Positions 21,801-28,489 of a DNA stretch of 64,000 bases are shown here, one piece after another (the first letter of the stretch is position 1; each line of letters starts with the position of its first letter). The position numbers were made by a program, and so were the translations under genes. The stretch comes from Tubulanus polymorphus (lineage: Eukaryota > Nemertea > Palaeonemertea > Tubulaniformes > Tubulanidae). The stretch covers positions 12,343,001 to 12,407,000 of the forward strand of contig NC_134025.1 of the NCBI RefSeq assembly GCF_964204645.1. Reading direction: 5' to 3'. The notes beneath the pieces are model-generated. The model made no database searches, was not told the origin of the DNA, and saw only the letters and a list, made by a program, of their open reading frames with translations.

Positions 21801-24800
21801 GGATACCTAAGTTTTTGAAGATGGGGGCTGTATGGTCAAAGAAGGTAACCTTCGATATTACCCTGATCGCACGCTTTTGAAGTAGGATTATTGGCCTGAT
21901 TCTCGATTCGTAATTATTGCCCCAGATAAAATTGCAGTATTGGAGATACGGGTAAACAAAACTATAGTATAAGGTTTTCATCACTAAAACTGGCAATCGT
22001 CTTTTAACTCTATTCAAAACACCAATACTACGCGAGATCTTTTTACAGACAAATGATATGTGGTCAGACCACGTCAGTTTACTATCAATATATAAACCAA
22101 GAAATTTTGTGGAATGAACTTGCTTTATTGGTACATTTCCAATTTTTATGGCACAAGGGGTACCCTTGAAATTTCCGAAAATCATAAAATAACATTTTTC
22201 AAGGTTAAGAGACAATTTATTAACTTGAAACCACATTCGAAGTTTGGTGAGTTCATTGTTTATCAGTTGGAATATCTTCTTATGATCTTTTGAATAAGCG
22301 AAGCATGTTGTGTCATCTGCAAAAAGGGTGAAGTCAAGAATTTTTGAAGCATTGACACAATCATTTATGAATAATAGATATAAAAGAGGACCGAGAATAG
22401 AACCTTGGGGAACTCCGATAGTTATACCCCTTCTTGACGAGTTAATACCATTAAAACAAACAATTTGACCCGATCAGACAGGTAACTTTCGAACCATTTG
22501 AGAGGTAAACCCCGAATACCATAGTGATCTAATTTACCGAGCAGAATTGTGTGGTTGACCGTGTCGAATGCCTTCTTTAGGTCTAAGAAAATGCCTATGG
22601 CTGAATATTTTTTATCAAGGTATGATGTTAGGGTGTCTGTTACTTTGGCAAGAGCAAGTGCAGTGGAATGATTTGATCGAAAACCGAATTGATTTGAAGA
22701 AATAACGTTATGTTTATTGAGAAAGGAGGATAATCTGTTAAAGACCAGCTTTTCTAAAATCTTTGAAAATACCGGAAGAATAGAGATTGGACGATAATTA
22801 TTGAAATTTTCCGAATCTCCTGATTTAAATAACGGGTAAACTTTGGCTTGTTTCATGTCAAACGGAACAATACCATTATAGAAGCTACAATTAAATATAT
22901 GCGATAAAGGAGCATTTATTAGATCTATTGTGTCTTTAAGTAAAGATGTACTAATACCATCCAACCCTGCACTTTTTTTCGGATAAAAATTTCTAACTAT
23001 ATTCTACTATTCAACGCCCCTGGTGACCATATAGAATAACTAACGTCCTTAAAACTCACCACAATCAAGGAAAATGTCACGTGCTACAAGTTTGCAATTG
23101 ATAATGGTAACAAAATATGCATAGGTAAAAATAATATAGAAATACTAAGTTATTGTATTATTCAACGCCCCCTGGTTGCCATATACAAAAAACAACGACC
23201 TTGAAAATCACCAATCTCATAGAACACGCTATGAGCTACAACTTTCAAATTGATTGTGCTAACAAAATATGCTTAGTTGTCAATATAATGTTGAAAAACT
23301 TTTTTCCGTCTACGAATGAGTACTGATGACACCAAGATGGCCGCCAATTGCGTCATAATTGGCTGATCAAAAATACCTGTCTCAGGTATAAAAGATCCCT
23401 TCTTCAAAGAATCACCCATTACAAATTGCAATGAGAAAGGGCAAACCAGTAGGAAGCTACAGGACTCTGAATTCGGACCAAAATTGAAATTTTTGGGCTC
23501 AAAAAAAGGTCATAAGACAGTTATCTTGAGTCCGATCGACCCAATTTTTCTTGTGCTGATGGACTCTTGGGGGTTTCAAATATATAGATAAAGATCCAGA
23601 TAATTGATCAACGTGTCTTCAAAATTTCCCTCAAAAAGTTCAAAAATGTGTATGAAGAGCTGATTTTGGCAAAACAACAATGGCTGCCAGTCAGCCATCT
23701 TGATTCTGACAGGGCCAGTTTTTGGGCTGAAGATGTGTCTAGGGTAGATAGATACATGCGTAACCCAAATATCAAGACATTACATTAAAGTGCCTTAAAA
23801 AATTCCCAAAATAACTGGATTCCGTCTACGGGTGGACGGACGAAAAGTGAACGCGATATATATAGCACTGGGACTTAAGTCCCAAGTGGGCTACAAATTG
23901 CCCCCAGTAAAAATTCATTTCAATATATAAATAAATTCAGTTTCAACTACAATAATCATCGAATATCTTACCATCTAATCGTAAACTTGTATGCACTATT
24001 ATAAGATTATTCCAATATTACCATTAGTTTGTATCACATCTAACTTAATCAACTTTTACATTCAAATGGGGTACCCGCAAAACCAGCTATCCCACCAGGT
24101 GGCGTGACGAGTAGTAGGTTGTTTGTAGTCAAAACATGAGTTCATTTTCAATAAACTTTGAACAGGATTTTTAGACTCCTGAATCCATTATTCCAGGACT
24201 AACCAAATATGAAATAATTTCATTCTTCTTAACAGATTTGGATATAGTTTTCATAGAATATTGATTCATTTAAGAGAAAAGTTCATTCAGATTTAATTGA
24301 AATGTAGAAGGAAATTGAAAGCAGACGACCAACTATCTACTAGCGAACCTGGCGGATCCTCGCTTGCCATACGTCGAATCCCCAATTGCCACAGTAACAC
24401 TGCGGGTAAACTGTTATCTGATACAAAAATAAATCTTTGGCTGTGCCTGTGATGAGAAGTCCAACACTTTGATTTCATCTATTATAGCCGATAGAGGTCC
24501 ACATAATCGTGTTGACTGGAATACAAGTATTGATTAATGATGCCAGGGCCAGGGATCAGCAAAATATCAATTTCTAATTTTATCAGTTTTCCGTGGCGTG
24601 GTGTACAACCTAACCAATAAACCATCATAGTCTACCTTCTGCAAAAGTGACCTAAACTGCAGTTACTAGATTGGATGCTTATTGTGATTGAATAAACTAG
24701 AACAATGACTAACTCAATATTGCAAAGATACACCGTACAGTGCTGCCACCTAGATATATAAAAATTGCCGCTATTAATGATTACTTCTCATCAGTGAATA

Positions 24801-24954
24801 GATCCAAAACAAATATCAAGCATTTAGCAAAGGGACAATGTGATCATCTTTCTATAGCTTTTAAAACTACCGCGGAAAAACATACCTTTTCGCGGTCTAC
24901 AGTTTTTTCAGGATCACGATCACCGCCAATATTATTATCGATGTGGGCCGCCAT
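3578..24954 (-). CDS. SAP18: SAP18 (Sin3-associated polypeptide 18), complete gene, three coding exons
   Basis: Joining 24954-24886, 13049-12943 and 3857-3578 on the minus strand gives one open frame of about 151 aa, the usual length for SAP18 (about 150 aa). Junction phases are 0 and 2 and all introns are GT-AG. Diagnostic segments are DPEKTVDREK near the N-terminus, CPLLLRVFC, ELQIYTW across the second junction, DATLKEL, IGDYIDIAITPPN and a C-terminal RMRPY. The SAP18 family has a ubiquitin-like fold, is a nuclear subunit of the SIN3-HDAC corepressor and, with RNPS1 and Acinus, of the ASAP complex bound to the exon junction complex. The introns (11.8 and 9.1 kb) are packed with transposons, including a whole DIRS element in the second. 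The N-terminal extension before the conserved core is short and weakly conserved, as is normal for the family. Confidence 0.95.
4385..4475. repeat. DIRS copy 1 internal complementary region
   Basis: One half (ACTACTCGGAAATACAAATT and onward to AATTGTAA) is the reverse complement of the element's left tip at 4201-4243. The other half (TATTTCCGTCGAGTACTG) is the reverse complement of its right tip at 11500-11520. This is the arrangement described for DIRS-1, where the region guides circular-junction formation during replication. Confidence 0.8.
4701..5520 (+). repeat. dispersed non-autonomous repeat family ('GCCCACTTGGGA' family), partial copy
   Basis: Contains two tandem units with a period of about 153 bp (starting near 4701 and 4854), each with the 'ccctggtggcc' motif. 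These are followed by the family's long common body ('gatggccgcc', 'ccgatcgacccaattttt', 'agatgtgtctagggtagata'). The same body is found at 15968-16530 (reverse), 22990-23895 and elsewhere. No protein is encoded. Confidence 0.7.
4887..4907 (-). promoter_or_regulatory. near-consensus CTCF motif in a tandem unit
   Basis: Same sequence as at 63890-63910. The neighbouring unit (4734-4750) has one G fewer in the G run. It lies inside the insertion within DIRS copy 1, in SAP18 intron 2. Confidence 0.5.
5521..5616 (+). pseudogene. C-terminal end of a CR1/L2-like LINE reverse transcriptase
   Basis: An open frame of 31 codons ending in TAA reads from WNSHELSRW to FKTHLKTTLFHAAYH. This is the typical 'WN.L....S...FK..LK..LF..AY' end of CR1/L2-type LINE ORF2 proteins. 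It is followed by an AT-rich tail with AATAAAATTTGATTGAATT. The element is severely 5'-truncated. Confidence 0.55.
6104..8953 (-). CDS. DIRS copy 1 tyrosine recombinase ORF (949 codons, overlaps the RT)
   Basis: The C-terminal third (about residues 620-949) is a tyrosine recombinase of the phage-integrase fold. It has the box I arginine in ACSARRSEIHAL, HQVR (H-x-x-R), a Trp in AAFWNSPS and the nucleophile Tyr in FTSFYIRD. DIRS elements use this enzyme in place of an integrase to insert circular DNA. The frame stays open through about 1.9 kb of overlap with the RT ORF. That upstream part is rich in Ser, Gly and Arg and may only be a shadow of the RT codons. Compared with copies 2 and 3, a one-base loss just after YIRDV replaces the last 30 or so residues with QAS and a stop, leaving all catalytic residues. 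Confidence 0.8.
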   Translation of the reverse strand: MSAAGSNPLVRPFRRRLALPGRLLWLPSPFPKATAPDEVTSRHGAKTRSGDHNLSGSQGIGREGSNRTSLQRNVSRLVFPNIHGTKGHRGSTDSDRSVIPQSAPRHSKVPDDQAQGRDSRALSGSMGGFVGPERCLLSGSNSPKISAISQDKVERPPVPIQVSSIWPQYGPVGFHQVGQVSSEGTSVKGCSTVRLPRRLVNSREFSSGMSGGNDLSLGLSPSARVPRKQGKISVDAGPTVHLSRHGLRSSNRQSISVYGSSSQTSRSCSGSVHNPENSSLLATASRLHQLHGSGGALRPPQKQALATILEGLLVSVEGQLEGLDSRTSNRSKSGSSVVGGNYKSSARGVTCPVRGSSSCIHGCQSPRMEGTSGEPSQSREMVSLRGHQPHKFPRNAGRVEGPEVLSQESGGPPRLVSHRQFNSEGLPSEPRGHSLRNPHRSVGQNSSLVPDKGRVPDCGTFSREKERDGRCSVSSRSGYCDRMGSPPRSSRSGSGHVRQSAAGSVCHPVQSEVSSVCVPVSRRGSVGGRCLLSGLVGDACVCVPAHTSPAALTGSYREISQLQHSSGSTMLAGSEMVPTTSQPTVRQPQDSSEFPIASVSGELSASSKQPVVKSARLAIVQRSLSASGFSEQAASFIAGSKRASTSTIYDAKWSHFADWCAAGEIDPCSPSVAQLADFLLHLFVVKGLQVITIKGYRSAISHTLRASGWPNVAGDHRISQLVAGFSISRPRVPRTVPWDLSVILKKLMEAPFEPLSAASFANLSKKTVFLLFLACSARRSEIHALSVRQSHIVFGPVKEFVSLRPALEFLAKNQRPGSVGRQWRIEALKHRVEPGIPDRTLCPVRALCFYLDRSASRRGSRERLFIPLLDHLKGDISRDTVARWVSSLIKDILLKENLSSEGVVSHQVRSMATSCAAFSGAPLEEVCRAAFWNSPSTFTSFYIRDVQAS
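6937..9108 (-). CDS. DIRS copy 1 reverse transcriptase-RNase H ORF (723 codons)
   Basis: Domains in order are: N-terminal linker; reverse transcriptase with SLDLKDAYFQVPI, LPFGLSTAPWVF and the catalytic YLDDW (about residues 247-250); RNase H with VFTDASHQGW, the acidic Glu in INFLEMLAVWKAL, and ATDNSTVRAYL (about residue 472); then the post-RNase H region (ADALSR onward, DLFATRFNRRCPLFVS, YAFPP). In DIRS elements that last region has been described as DAM-methyltransferase-like. This is the only one of the three copies in which the RNase H DNST motif is in frame. It overlaps the end of ORF1 by 134 nt and the recombinase ORF by most of its length. Confidence 0.9.
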   Translation of the reverse strand: MPVGELVRNYNNRVKPRPVVPVPVRIEARGKLQKGALPFGKTQNEFLGPVGGCLQQAATHWSDLFGDGWHSRVVSCGYRLRFLRRPRLMRSPPDMGPKPGQETIISPALKELAEKGAIEPVCNETSPGWFSRIFMVPKATGGQRTVIDLSSLNRHLDIPRFRMTKPKDVIQGLYPGQWAASLDLKDAYFQVPIHPKSRRFLRIKWKGRQFQFRSLPFGLSTAPWVFTKLVKSVQKVLQSRGVRLFVYLDDWLIVANSAQECREAMTSVLDLVHQLGFRVNREKSQLTPAQQFTYLGMDFDLRIGKVFPSMARVAKLQEAVAGVSTTPRTARYWPRLLGSISSMGLVVPLGRLRSRRLQQYWKVFWSQSKGNWKALIPVPPTDLSPDLQWWAATTNLRLGGSLAPLEAPVRVFTDASHQGWRGHLENRVKAGRWSRYEATNHINFLEMLAVWKALKFFHRRVEGHHVWLATDNSTVRAYLQNQGGTHSETLTGLSAKILLWCQTKGVSLTVAHLAGKRNVMADALSRRGQAIATEWVLHQEVADRVRGMFGNPLLDLFATRFNRRCPLFVSPFLDAEAWGVDAFFLDWSGMHAYAFPPTPVLPRLLDHIERSVNCNIVLVAPCWPAQKWFLPLLNLLCDNPRILPNFPLLLSQGNFRHHPNSQWLNLLAWPLSSDPCQLQAFQNRLPPLSQDLSGHQQVPFTMPNGVILRIGVLQGKLIHAHPL
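8975..11180 (-). pseudogene. DIRS copy 1 ORF1 (Gag-like), decayed
   Basis: The C-terminal 449 codons (10324-8975) are open and match copy 3 ORF1, ending in a basic Gly/Lys/Arg tail. Upstream, small deletions break the frame. One removes bases that in copies 2 and 3 encode part of the Cys-rich motif (CASCRRKSGQ), so the predicted zinc-binding region is lost. The remnants of the Arg/Ser-rich segment lie at about 10366-10761 in another frame. Confidence 0.75.
11521..11698. repeat. right half of the MITE split by DIRS copy 1
   Basis: Matches 46225-46430 of the intact relative (shared 'attgagtgaatggtttgcgt', 'aactggcaccggaaatgaacc'-like segments in opposite orientation) and ends with the inverted-repeat tip GTGATCGCAGCT followed by AAT. 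Confidence 0.7.
12943..13049 (-). CDS. SAP18: SAP18 coding exon 2
   Basis: Acceptor CATTCAG and donor TTG|GTTTGT bound 107 nt in phase 0 to 2. The frame reads TCPLLLRVFCNTGHHNDL and then the ELQIYTW segment, matching the first beta strands of the SAP18 fold. The canonical GRHH of vertebrate SAP18 appears here as GHH. Confidence 0.95.
13331..13690 (+). repeat. 'GCCCACTTGGGA' family, left-end fragment with tandem units
   Basis: Starts with the family's left end (GGTCCAGGGATGC...GCCCACTTGGGAAGTGG) and runs into two tandem units with 'acaccccctggtgacc' at 13396 and 13550. The right body is missing. The hairpin repeats follow directly at 13695. Confidence 0.65.
13695..13797. repeat. two tandem hairpin units (period about 52 bp)
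   Basis: Each unit contains a perfect 12-bp stem, AGGGTTTTCTGT / ACAGAAAACCCT, with a 6-nt loop (13700-13729) or a near-identical version (13751-13780), followed by 'attg..at.cgcgtgattatt'. Related 'cagaaaac.cg..atcgctgctttgcagctatatttattatt' sequences lie at 17047-17095 and 21258-21305. Confidence 0.7.
13840..14010 (+). repeat. dispersed repeat shared with 17090-17290 and 17490-17520
   Basis: The two longer copies share 'ttaccttaccgctgt', 'atacaatcc.tat', 'cttcagctcact' and 'ctgtcg.gccgtaaacat'. They are imperfect copies of one non-coding element in the same orientation. No open frame is conserved between them. Confidence 0.6.
14771..14850 (+). repeat. tRNA-derived SINE head
   Basis: A box A match TGGCACAGTGG (14777-14787) and a box B match GTTTCGAATCC (14828-14838, one mismatch from GGTTCGAATCC) are spaced as in a tRNA promoter. 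The ends do not pair into an acceptor stem and a 10-T run lies between the boxes. The match is therefore to a degenerate tRNA-derived SINE promoter and not to a functional tRNA gene. Body and tail length cannot be fixed from one copy. Confidence 0.55.
14950..15830. other. no feature recognised; possible LINE 3' tail at about 15815-15850
   Basis: AT-rich with no coding signal. The stretch 'ttcaaatttaattcaaatttattttatt' read on the minus strand resembles the short-repeat tail of CR1/L2 LINEs, but no coding part is attached. Confidence 0.35.
15968..16530 (-). repeat. 'GCCCACTTGGGA' family, reverse-oriented copy with both ends
   Basis: Begins TAGCCCACTAGGGACTTTAG with a GTCC-rich stretch (cgtccgtccgtccg) and ends CAAGTGGGCATGGTGGCCCT..ACCCCTAGTT. 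The body matches 4990-5520 and 23270-23890 in reverse. The tandem 154-bp units are absent, so this is an internally deleted copy showing the two termini, which share GCCCACTTGGGA-like inverted ends. Confidence 0.7.
17047..17290 (+). repeat. second copy of the repeat at 13840-14010, with hairpin-type head
   Basis: Starts 'acagaaaacgcgtcatcgctgctttgc', which matches 21258-21285, then continues with the 'ccttaccgctgt' body shared with 13840-14010. It is therefore a longer copy that links the head and body modules seen separately elsewhere. Confidence 0.6.
17957..18302 (+). repeat. direct repeat pair (17957-18025 and 18238-18302)
   Basis: Both segments read 'taagcgttcgctg.gggaaagga.atcgttcgctgtgtcgcttgaagtgtttatcgagttt.acg'. 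They are almost identical over 65 bp and separated by about 280 bp. The orientation is direct and no element ends are evident. Confidence 0.65.
18416..19350. repeat. 31-bp minisatellite, about 30 copies
   Basis: The unit is TTTTGGTTTTATCGCCCGCG followed by ACAATTCATTA, repeated head to tail with scattered changes (TTATCGCC / TTGTCGCC, ATTCATTA / ATTGAATA). Because 31 is not a multiple of 3 and the unit lacks stops in all frames, three plus-strand frames stay open for long distances. These frames are artefacts of the repeat. Each unit holds a short GC-rich core TCGCCCGCGACAA in an otherwise AT-rich context. Confidence 0.9.
19438..19852. mobile_element. inverted-repeat transposon (MITE), 415 bp, 7-bp target duplication
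   Basis: The left end TACGGAAGCGATATAGGG and right end (reverse complement) TACGGAAGCGATAAGGGG begin long imperfect terminal inverted repeats of about 100 bp. GATATAG flanks it on both sides (19431-19437 and 19853-19859). Inside the repeats are multiple self-complementary words (TCGCGATATATCG, GTCGAC, CGCGTT). No transposase is encoded. Confidence 0.85.
19950..20105 (+). repeat. single terminal repeat of the 19438-19852 MITE family
   Basis: Reads TACGGAAGCGATAAAGGGCC and follows the MITE left arm for about 150 bp, including 'gacaagtcgccatatttatg'. The second arm is missing, so this is a solo or truncated copy. Confidence 0.7.
20172..20208 (+). repeat. fragment of the LINE 3' UTR in inverted orientation
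   Basis: The segment 'attaaatattttcagtgtga' and onward to 'tgaaagagag' on the plus strand is the reverse complement of 21431-21467, which lies in the 3' UTR of the LINE at 21.3-23.0 kb. The two therefore form an inverted pair about 1.25 kb apart. Confidence 0.7.
20211..20700 (+). repeat. AT-rich direct duplication, two copies 331 bp apart
   Basis: 20211-20362 and 20542-20693 are nearly identical ('tttcgttcgaaccaataata', 'gttagaacaaagttgaacaa'). The whole region to about 21010 is filled with variants of TTCGTTCGAAC and its complement. No gene is supported. Confidence 0.7.
21010..21245 (-). pseudogene. non-LTR retrotransposon RT fragment
   Basis: Minus-strand translation in shifting frames gives DFDEAFDKAQHQPLL, SPKWLSSYLSERK, VAEINGTPH and GVTQGSIL. 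These are RT motifs (D..KAFD, W..SYL..R, G.PQGS.L) of a LINE. It is not the same family as the neighbouring element at 21.5-23.0 kb and is broken by at least one frameshift and a stop. Confidence 0.65.
21505..22236 (-). pseudogene. LINE ORF2 C-terminal part
   Basis: 243 codons from just after FADDT: NKLSLNLEKCYFMIF, TKFLGLYIDSKLTW (RT domain 6-7 and the 'FLG..ID..L.W..H' signature), YPYLQYCNFIWG, then the conserved LINE tail FTWNNLPNSLKI and FKRALKQYLL. Typical of Jockey/CR1-type LINE ORF2 ends. Confidence 0.8.
22422..22964 (-). pseudogene. LINE ORF2 RT core (N-terminal part lost)
   Basis: 180 codons with AKVYPLFKSGD, NYRPISILPVFSKILEK, QFGFR, IFLDLKKAFDTVNH and GLPLKWFESYLSDR. The frame breaks after the last motif, and the GVPQGS and FADD motifs follow in another frame. 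The endonuclease and 5' RT are missing. Confidence 0.85.
22990..23895 (+). repeat. 'GCCCACTTGGGA' family copy with tandem units and right end
   Basis: Two tandem units (motif at 23011 and 23165) are followed by the common body and the right terminus 'gtgaacgcgatatatatagc' then CACTGGGACTTAAGTCCCAA and GTGGGCTAC. The left tip is missing, cut near the 5' end of the LINE at 22985. Confidence 0.7.
24290..24410. repeat. repeat shared with 26215-26330
   Basis: Both copies read 'gaaatgtaga.gaaattga..gc..a.gacc.a..ta.cta.cgaa.ctgg.cg..cctcgct.gc'. They are diverged direct copies about 1.9 kb apart flanking SAP18 exon 1. The open frame over the first copy has no recognisable domain. Confidence 0.5.
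24886..24954 (-). CDS. SAP18: SAP18 coding exon 1 (start codon)
   Basis: ATG at 24954-24952 in a strong context (ACAAGATGGCGG) begins 23 codons ending DPEKTVDREK, followed by donor AAG|GTATGT in phase 0. The DREK segment precedes CPLLLRVF in SAP18 proteins, and joining to exon 2 restores exactly that order. Confidence 0.93.
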
Positions 24955-25110
24955 CTTGTTATTCGAGTAGGCTATTAATCGCCAAAAACCGTTCACGCCG
25001 ATGCTTTCGCGCGGGACAACGGCGGCCGGGGGCGCGGAGCGTCCTTGCGTACGAAAGATTTTAAAGTGCATCAAAATACGATGCATGCACTTCCCTTTCT
25101 GATAGGAAAA
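24944..25110 (-). promoter_or_regulatory. SAP18: SAP18 promoter/5' UTR region with YY1-type motif at the start codon
   Basis: A short GC- and CpG-rich patch (25000-25060, cgcgcggg, ggcggccgggggcgcgg) lies just upstream of the ATG in otherwise AT-rich DNA, as for a CpG-type promoter. The start codon lies within AAGATGGCGGCC (about 24946-24957), the consensus bound by YY1 and often placed at the 5' end of housekeeping transcripts. No TATA box is evident. The transcription start is not determined. Confidence 0.5.
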
Positions 25111-27069
25111 ATAACTACAACTCCGGCCAGGGAAAAAACTGTGGCATTTGAAATGCAATAAGGGCACAATATTCAGTTGTCAATCAATTCAGAAAAAAAA
25201 AAAAACAAGAAAGGCCACTTTTAGTCGCTCTATCAATCCCAAAGGTTGAGAAAGGGCACATTTTTAAAAGACAAGGTGGATGATTTTAACCAAAAAGGCA
25301 CGCCGTTCTTCATAGTCTAGGCTATCAGGATTTCATCTTTATTGCTGCATCTCAGTGCAGTAAATTTCCTGTTCCTAGATTGCAATTTGCATCAGGACTT
25401 CATTTATTGCTTGGATATTGCACTAAAAAGCAACACATTTTCAAAATTTTCTTTGGGGGACACCCCCAGACCCCTCGTTTTTTCGTGGATCACGCCTTTT
25501 TTTATAAGTTGTGCTAAAGTAGCCCCTGCTCCGCCCCTGTTTATGGTCCAGATTGCAGGAAATTGATTTAAAAACAGGAAAAATATCAACAATTTCTCAC
25601 CCCTTTGCTTCGTGCCTGCGGCGATCGCACATTCCGGCCACCGCGCTACCACCATCTATGGGTGCCTTTTTTGGTGACATTGCCCTTTTTCCCCAAGTAG
25701 AACCCAGCCCTCGAATAAAAAAGTGTGAAAATGCGTGAATCTCTTGAAATCGATGCTCAAATTTTCAATGAGCGGGTTCGTTTAACCCCCCTAAATGCGG
25801 GCCTGAAAATGTAAATTCTACCATTCACTGGGCATCGTTCACCCGGAATAGGATTTTCGGAAGCGTTCTTATTAACACAGGGACTTTTGCAAATTTGGAG
25901 TTGCGAAAGTATTAATTGCGACTAAAGCCTTCTCCCACTGTTGTTCAGAAAATCGATGTAACCACCTCTCGATAACAGCGCCCGTTTGCGCTCTTACTAA
26001 CCGTGCTAGCTAACAGTGATTTCCTGCGCCTATTTAGACGCCTAACCCCAATTTAACTAACCATGGTTAGCGCATACAGGGCTTCCTATGCCCGCCCAAT
26101 TTTCGCCTAGCCATCGATATATCACAGTATCCACCAACATTATTTCCATTTTTTCTAATCAGTGATTGGTAGGATCATCAATTGAGAACAATCGATTCGA
26201 TTTATACCGAAATGTAGAGGAAATTGAATGCGAAAGACCGAGTAACTACGAGCGAATCTGGGCGTTCCTCGCTAGCTTGTCATAAGTAAATCCTCGATTG
26301 CCACAATAGCGTGGTCAGTCGAGTGACTAATACATGGCCAGCCATGTGTGTATCGCCCTTCAATCCTTCTGGCAAAACTGGTGACGCGAGTTACGGCGAT
26401 AAGTAGTAAGAATTAGAAATACCTTTTTATACAAAAGATTCTTTTTTATTCAGAAGAAATAATCCAAAACAAAACGTATGTCCAATGCATCATGGCTTAA
26501 TTTCTAGGTAAAAGAAATTTGTGAATATCAAACATGCATGTACATTTTAGTTAAGTAATCGATTACATTTTGTGATCAAAAATAATACTTCAGCATGATT
26601 GCATTTTAAGAGGATATCTCAGTAACCATGATAGTCTTAAGTAAATCAAGATGATACATTGTATATAATCAAAAATACACAAAATACATAGTACATAAAT
26701 TCTGTATGTATTTTTGATATAATGTACATGTATATGTCAATTTGCGGAATGTATATATATATATATATAGCATAAACACAAAATCTTAACACGAAAAACA
26801 AATAGATAATTGCATCATTTACCATAAACAATTGAGTACAAATAATACTTCAGGACAGTTTTTAAAGACCAGTCTTGAATCGAGCTGGTTTAGACCAGAT
26901 TCTTAACGGACGTACATTATTCGCTGTAAACCAATTATTTGTCGTTTTTAAAGTACTGTATTGTGACATGGAGAATCTTTTATCATATTTGACTAAGAAT
27001 TGGCTTTAAGTTAATACTAAATGTACAATGAAGTCAGAAACACTGCACCTTGGTTTAAAATGTTTTTTT

Positions 27070-27480
27070 TTGCCCACTCGGGACTATTGTTCTCCCCACC
27101 AGGGAGTTACTAATTGAATCATATACAATCATCCATATTTATCAGTACCTAGACATATCCGTTATCACAATCAATCGCAAATCTGCTCATGCTCTTTGAT
27201 TATGGCAAGTTTCAAGGTCATTGATATCTGTATATGTTCCAGGGAACATTGAATAGCCGAATGACATGGTATTCCCATACATATTTTTACCTAAGCGCAT
27301 CAAAACCACAATCAATTGCATAATTGTAGCTCATGACATGCTCTATCTATGATTACATTGAGTTTCAAGCTCAATGATAACAGTTTCTGTTCATATATCA
27401 CCGGGGAGTGTTGAATTTTGAAATTTTCAGATTTAAAAAGCATTTTACCAAGTGGGCATGGTGTCTTTGGACTCCTAGTT
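27070..27480 (-). repeat. 'GCCCACTTGGGA' family, diverged reverse copy
   Basis: Begins 'tgcccactcgggactattgt' and ends 'accaagtgggcatggtgtctttggactcctagt', the two family termini in reverse orientation. Two degenerate tandem units lie between them. The ccctggtgg motif is degraded here. Confidence 0.6.
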
Positions 27481-28400
27481 TATCGTAAATATACTCTCTC
27501 TTAACTTACGAGACAACAAACATTATTAACAAACAGCAAATATTACTTGTATTTTATGATGGAAATAACCGGTATCGCATGCAGTACGAGTAGCCATCAG
27601 ATATGTATCATTCTAAGAATATAATATTTAATGCACAACGTTCAATGTAAAATTCACCGTATAAAACTAATTCATCCTTCAACAAGATATACAAAATGTT
27701 ACGTTTGGCTTCTTACAAAACTACATTGTATCACCACCAAACCGTCTAAAGCCAACAACAATAGTAAATTTGTGTACATTTTCATATACGTGACAATGCT
27801 GATAATGTATATACTGCTTCTAAATGCATCAACAAGATGGATATTCCAAGACAAAACATCATTTCAAAGTAACTGAATCTCCTCTGTTACCGGTACACAT
27901 GTAGATCTGTAAAACCCGCATAAATTTCACCCAATACAGTTCACGTGTTCCAAAAAAAAGTGCTCGATTGAAGCGCATACATACTGGAACCGCAGAAAAA
28001 TACCATTCCAGCACATGTATGACCATTAACAAATGAAATAAAAAACAATCACTATATACGATTATATAATCAACAGAAACTTAAGAAATTTTAAAAATAT
28101 TGATACATCATTGAATATATAATATTCCAATCGAAACAATGAAAATATAATTTGTGATCTAAATTGACTTGTTACCGAATGGACAATGCCAATGATAATC
28201 GAATGCATTAGCAAGAGACAGATCCAAGAACTACAAATGAAGATCAAAAACGAAGCGAACGGTTTGAAATTCAGAAAAACAGATTTATCAAATCTTCTCA
28301 ATTGAGCAATTTATATATTACTGTAGGTAACGCTCAGTACCTTACAAGTCAACGCCTACGAAAGGTTCACCTTTCACCTACTGACTGTAACTTTTAACAT

Positions 28401-28406
28401 TTTAAT
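28401..28406 (-). terminator. possible poly(A) signal of CACHD1 terminal exon C
   Basis: ATTAAA on the minus strand, 84 nt after the TGA-type stop of exon C. It is a common variant of the AATAAA hexamer. No downstream GU-rich element was clearly seen. Confidence 0.3.
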
Positions 28407-28489
28407 CATTCTATATGCTCCCAATGCCTCGTTGGATAAGGCAGAACATCCACTGCACATTTGACACATAACTTGTGGTTTCACACATG

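Larger units (their letters stand above)
21300..22985 (-). mobile_element. 5'-truncated LINE (Jockey/CR1-superfamily type)
   Basis: Reading along the minus strand, the element begins inside RT at about 22985 (KKSAGLDGISTS). It runs through KVYPLFKSGD, YRPISILPV, KAFDTVNH, GVPQGSILGP and FADDT (about 22310-22325), then the thumb and C-terminal region to a TAA at 21507-21505. A 3' UTR follows, ending in an A-rich AATAAAATAATAAA tract. One frameshift near 22430 separates the two open frames. It sits antisense to nothing coding, inside SAP18 intron 1. Confidence 0.85.
13050..24885 (-). other. SAP18: SAP18 intron 1 (11.8 kb)
   Basis: Donor AAG|GTATGT and acceptor CATTCAG. It is a repeat reservoir. 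It contains pieces of the dispersed 154-bp-unit family, tandem hairpins, a SINE head, a 31-bp minisatellite, an inverted-repeat element with 7-bp target duplication, a duplicated AT-rich block and LINE fragments. Stretches at 14950-15830, 17520-17950 and 23900-24885 hold no gene that I can support. Confidence 0.85.
24955..28489. other. intergenic region between SAP18 and CACHD1
   Basis: No gene is supported. It contains the GC patch of the SAP18 promoter, a repeat at about 25430-25540 (minus-strand 'gaggggtctgggggtgtccccc' with a pseudo-frame), the second copy of the 24290 repeat (26215-26330), a TA-rich microsatellite near 26750, a diverged reverse copy of the 154-bp-unit family (27070-27480) and the probable 3' UTR of the most distal CACHD1 exon below 28490. 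Confidence 0.6.

Noticed and set aside
24293-24478. Minus-strand open frame just downstream of SAP18 exon 1
   Set aside because: Overlaps a repeat also present at 26215-26330, where the frame is not kept.
25404-25655. Minus-strand open frame of 83 codons between the genes
   Set aside because: Its core ('gaggggtctgggggtgtccccc') looks like a dispersed non-coding repeat. No domain and no splice context.
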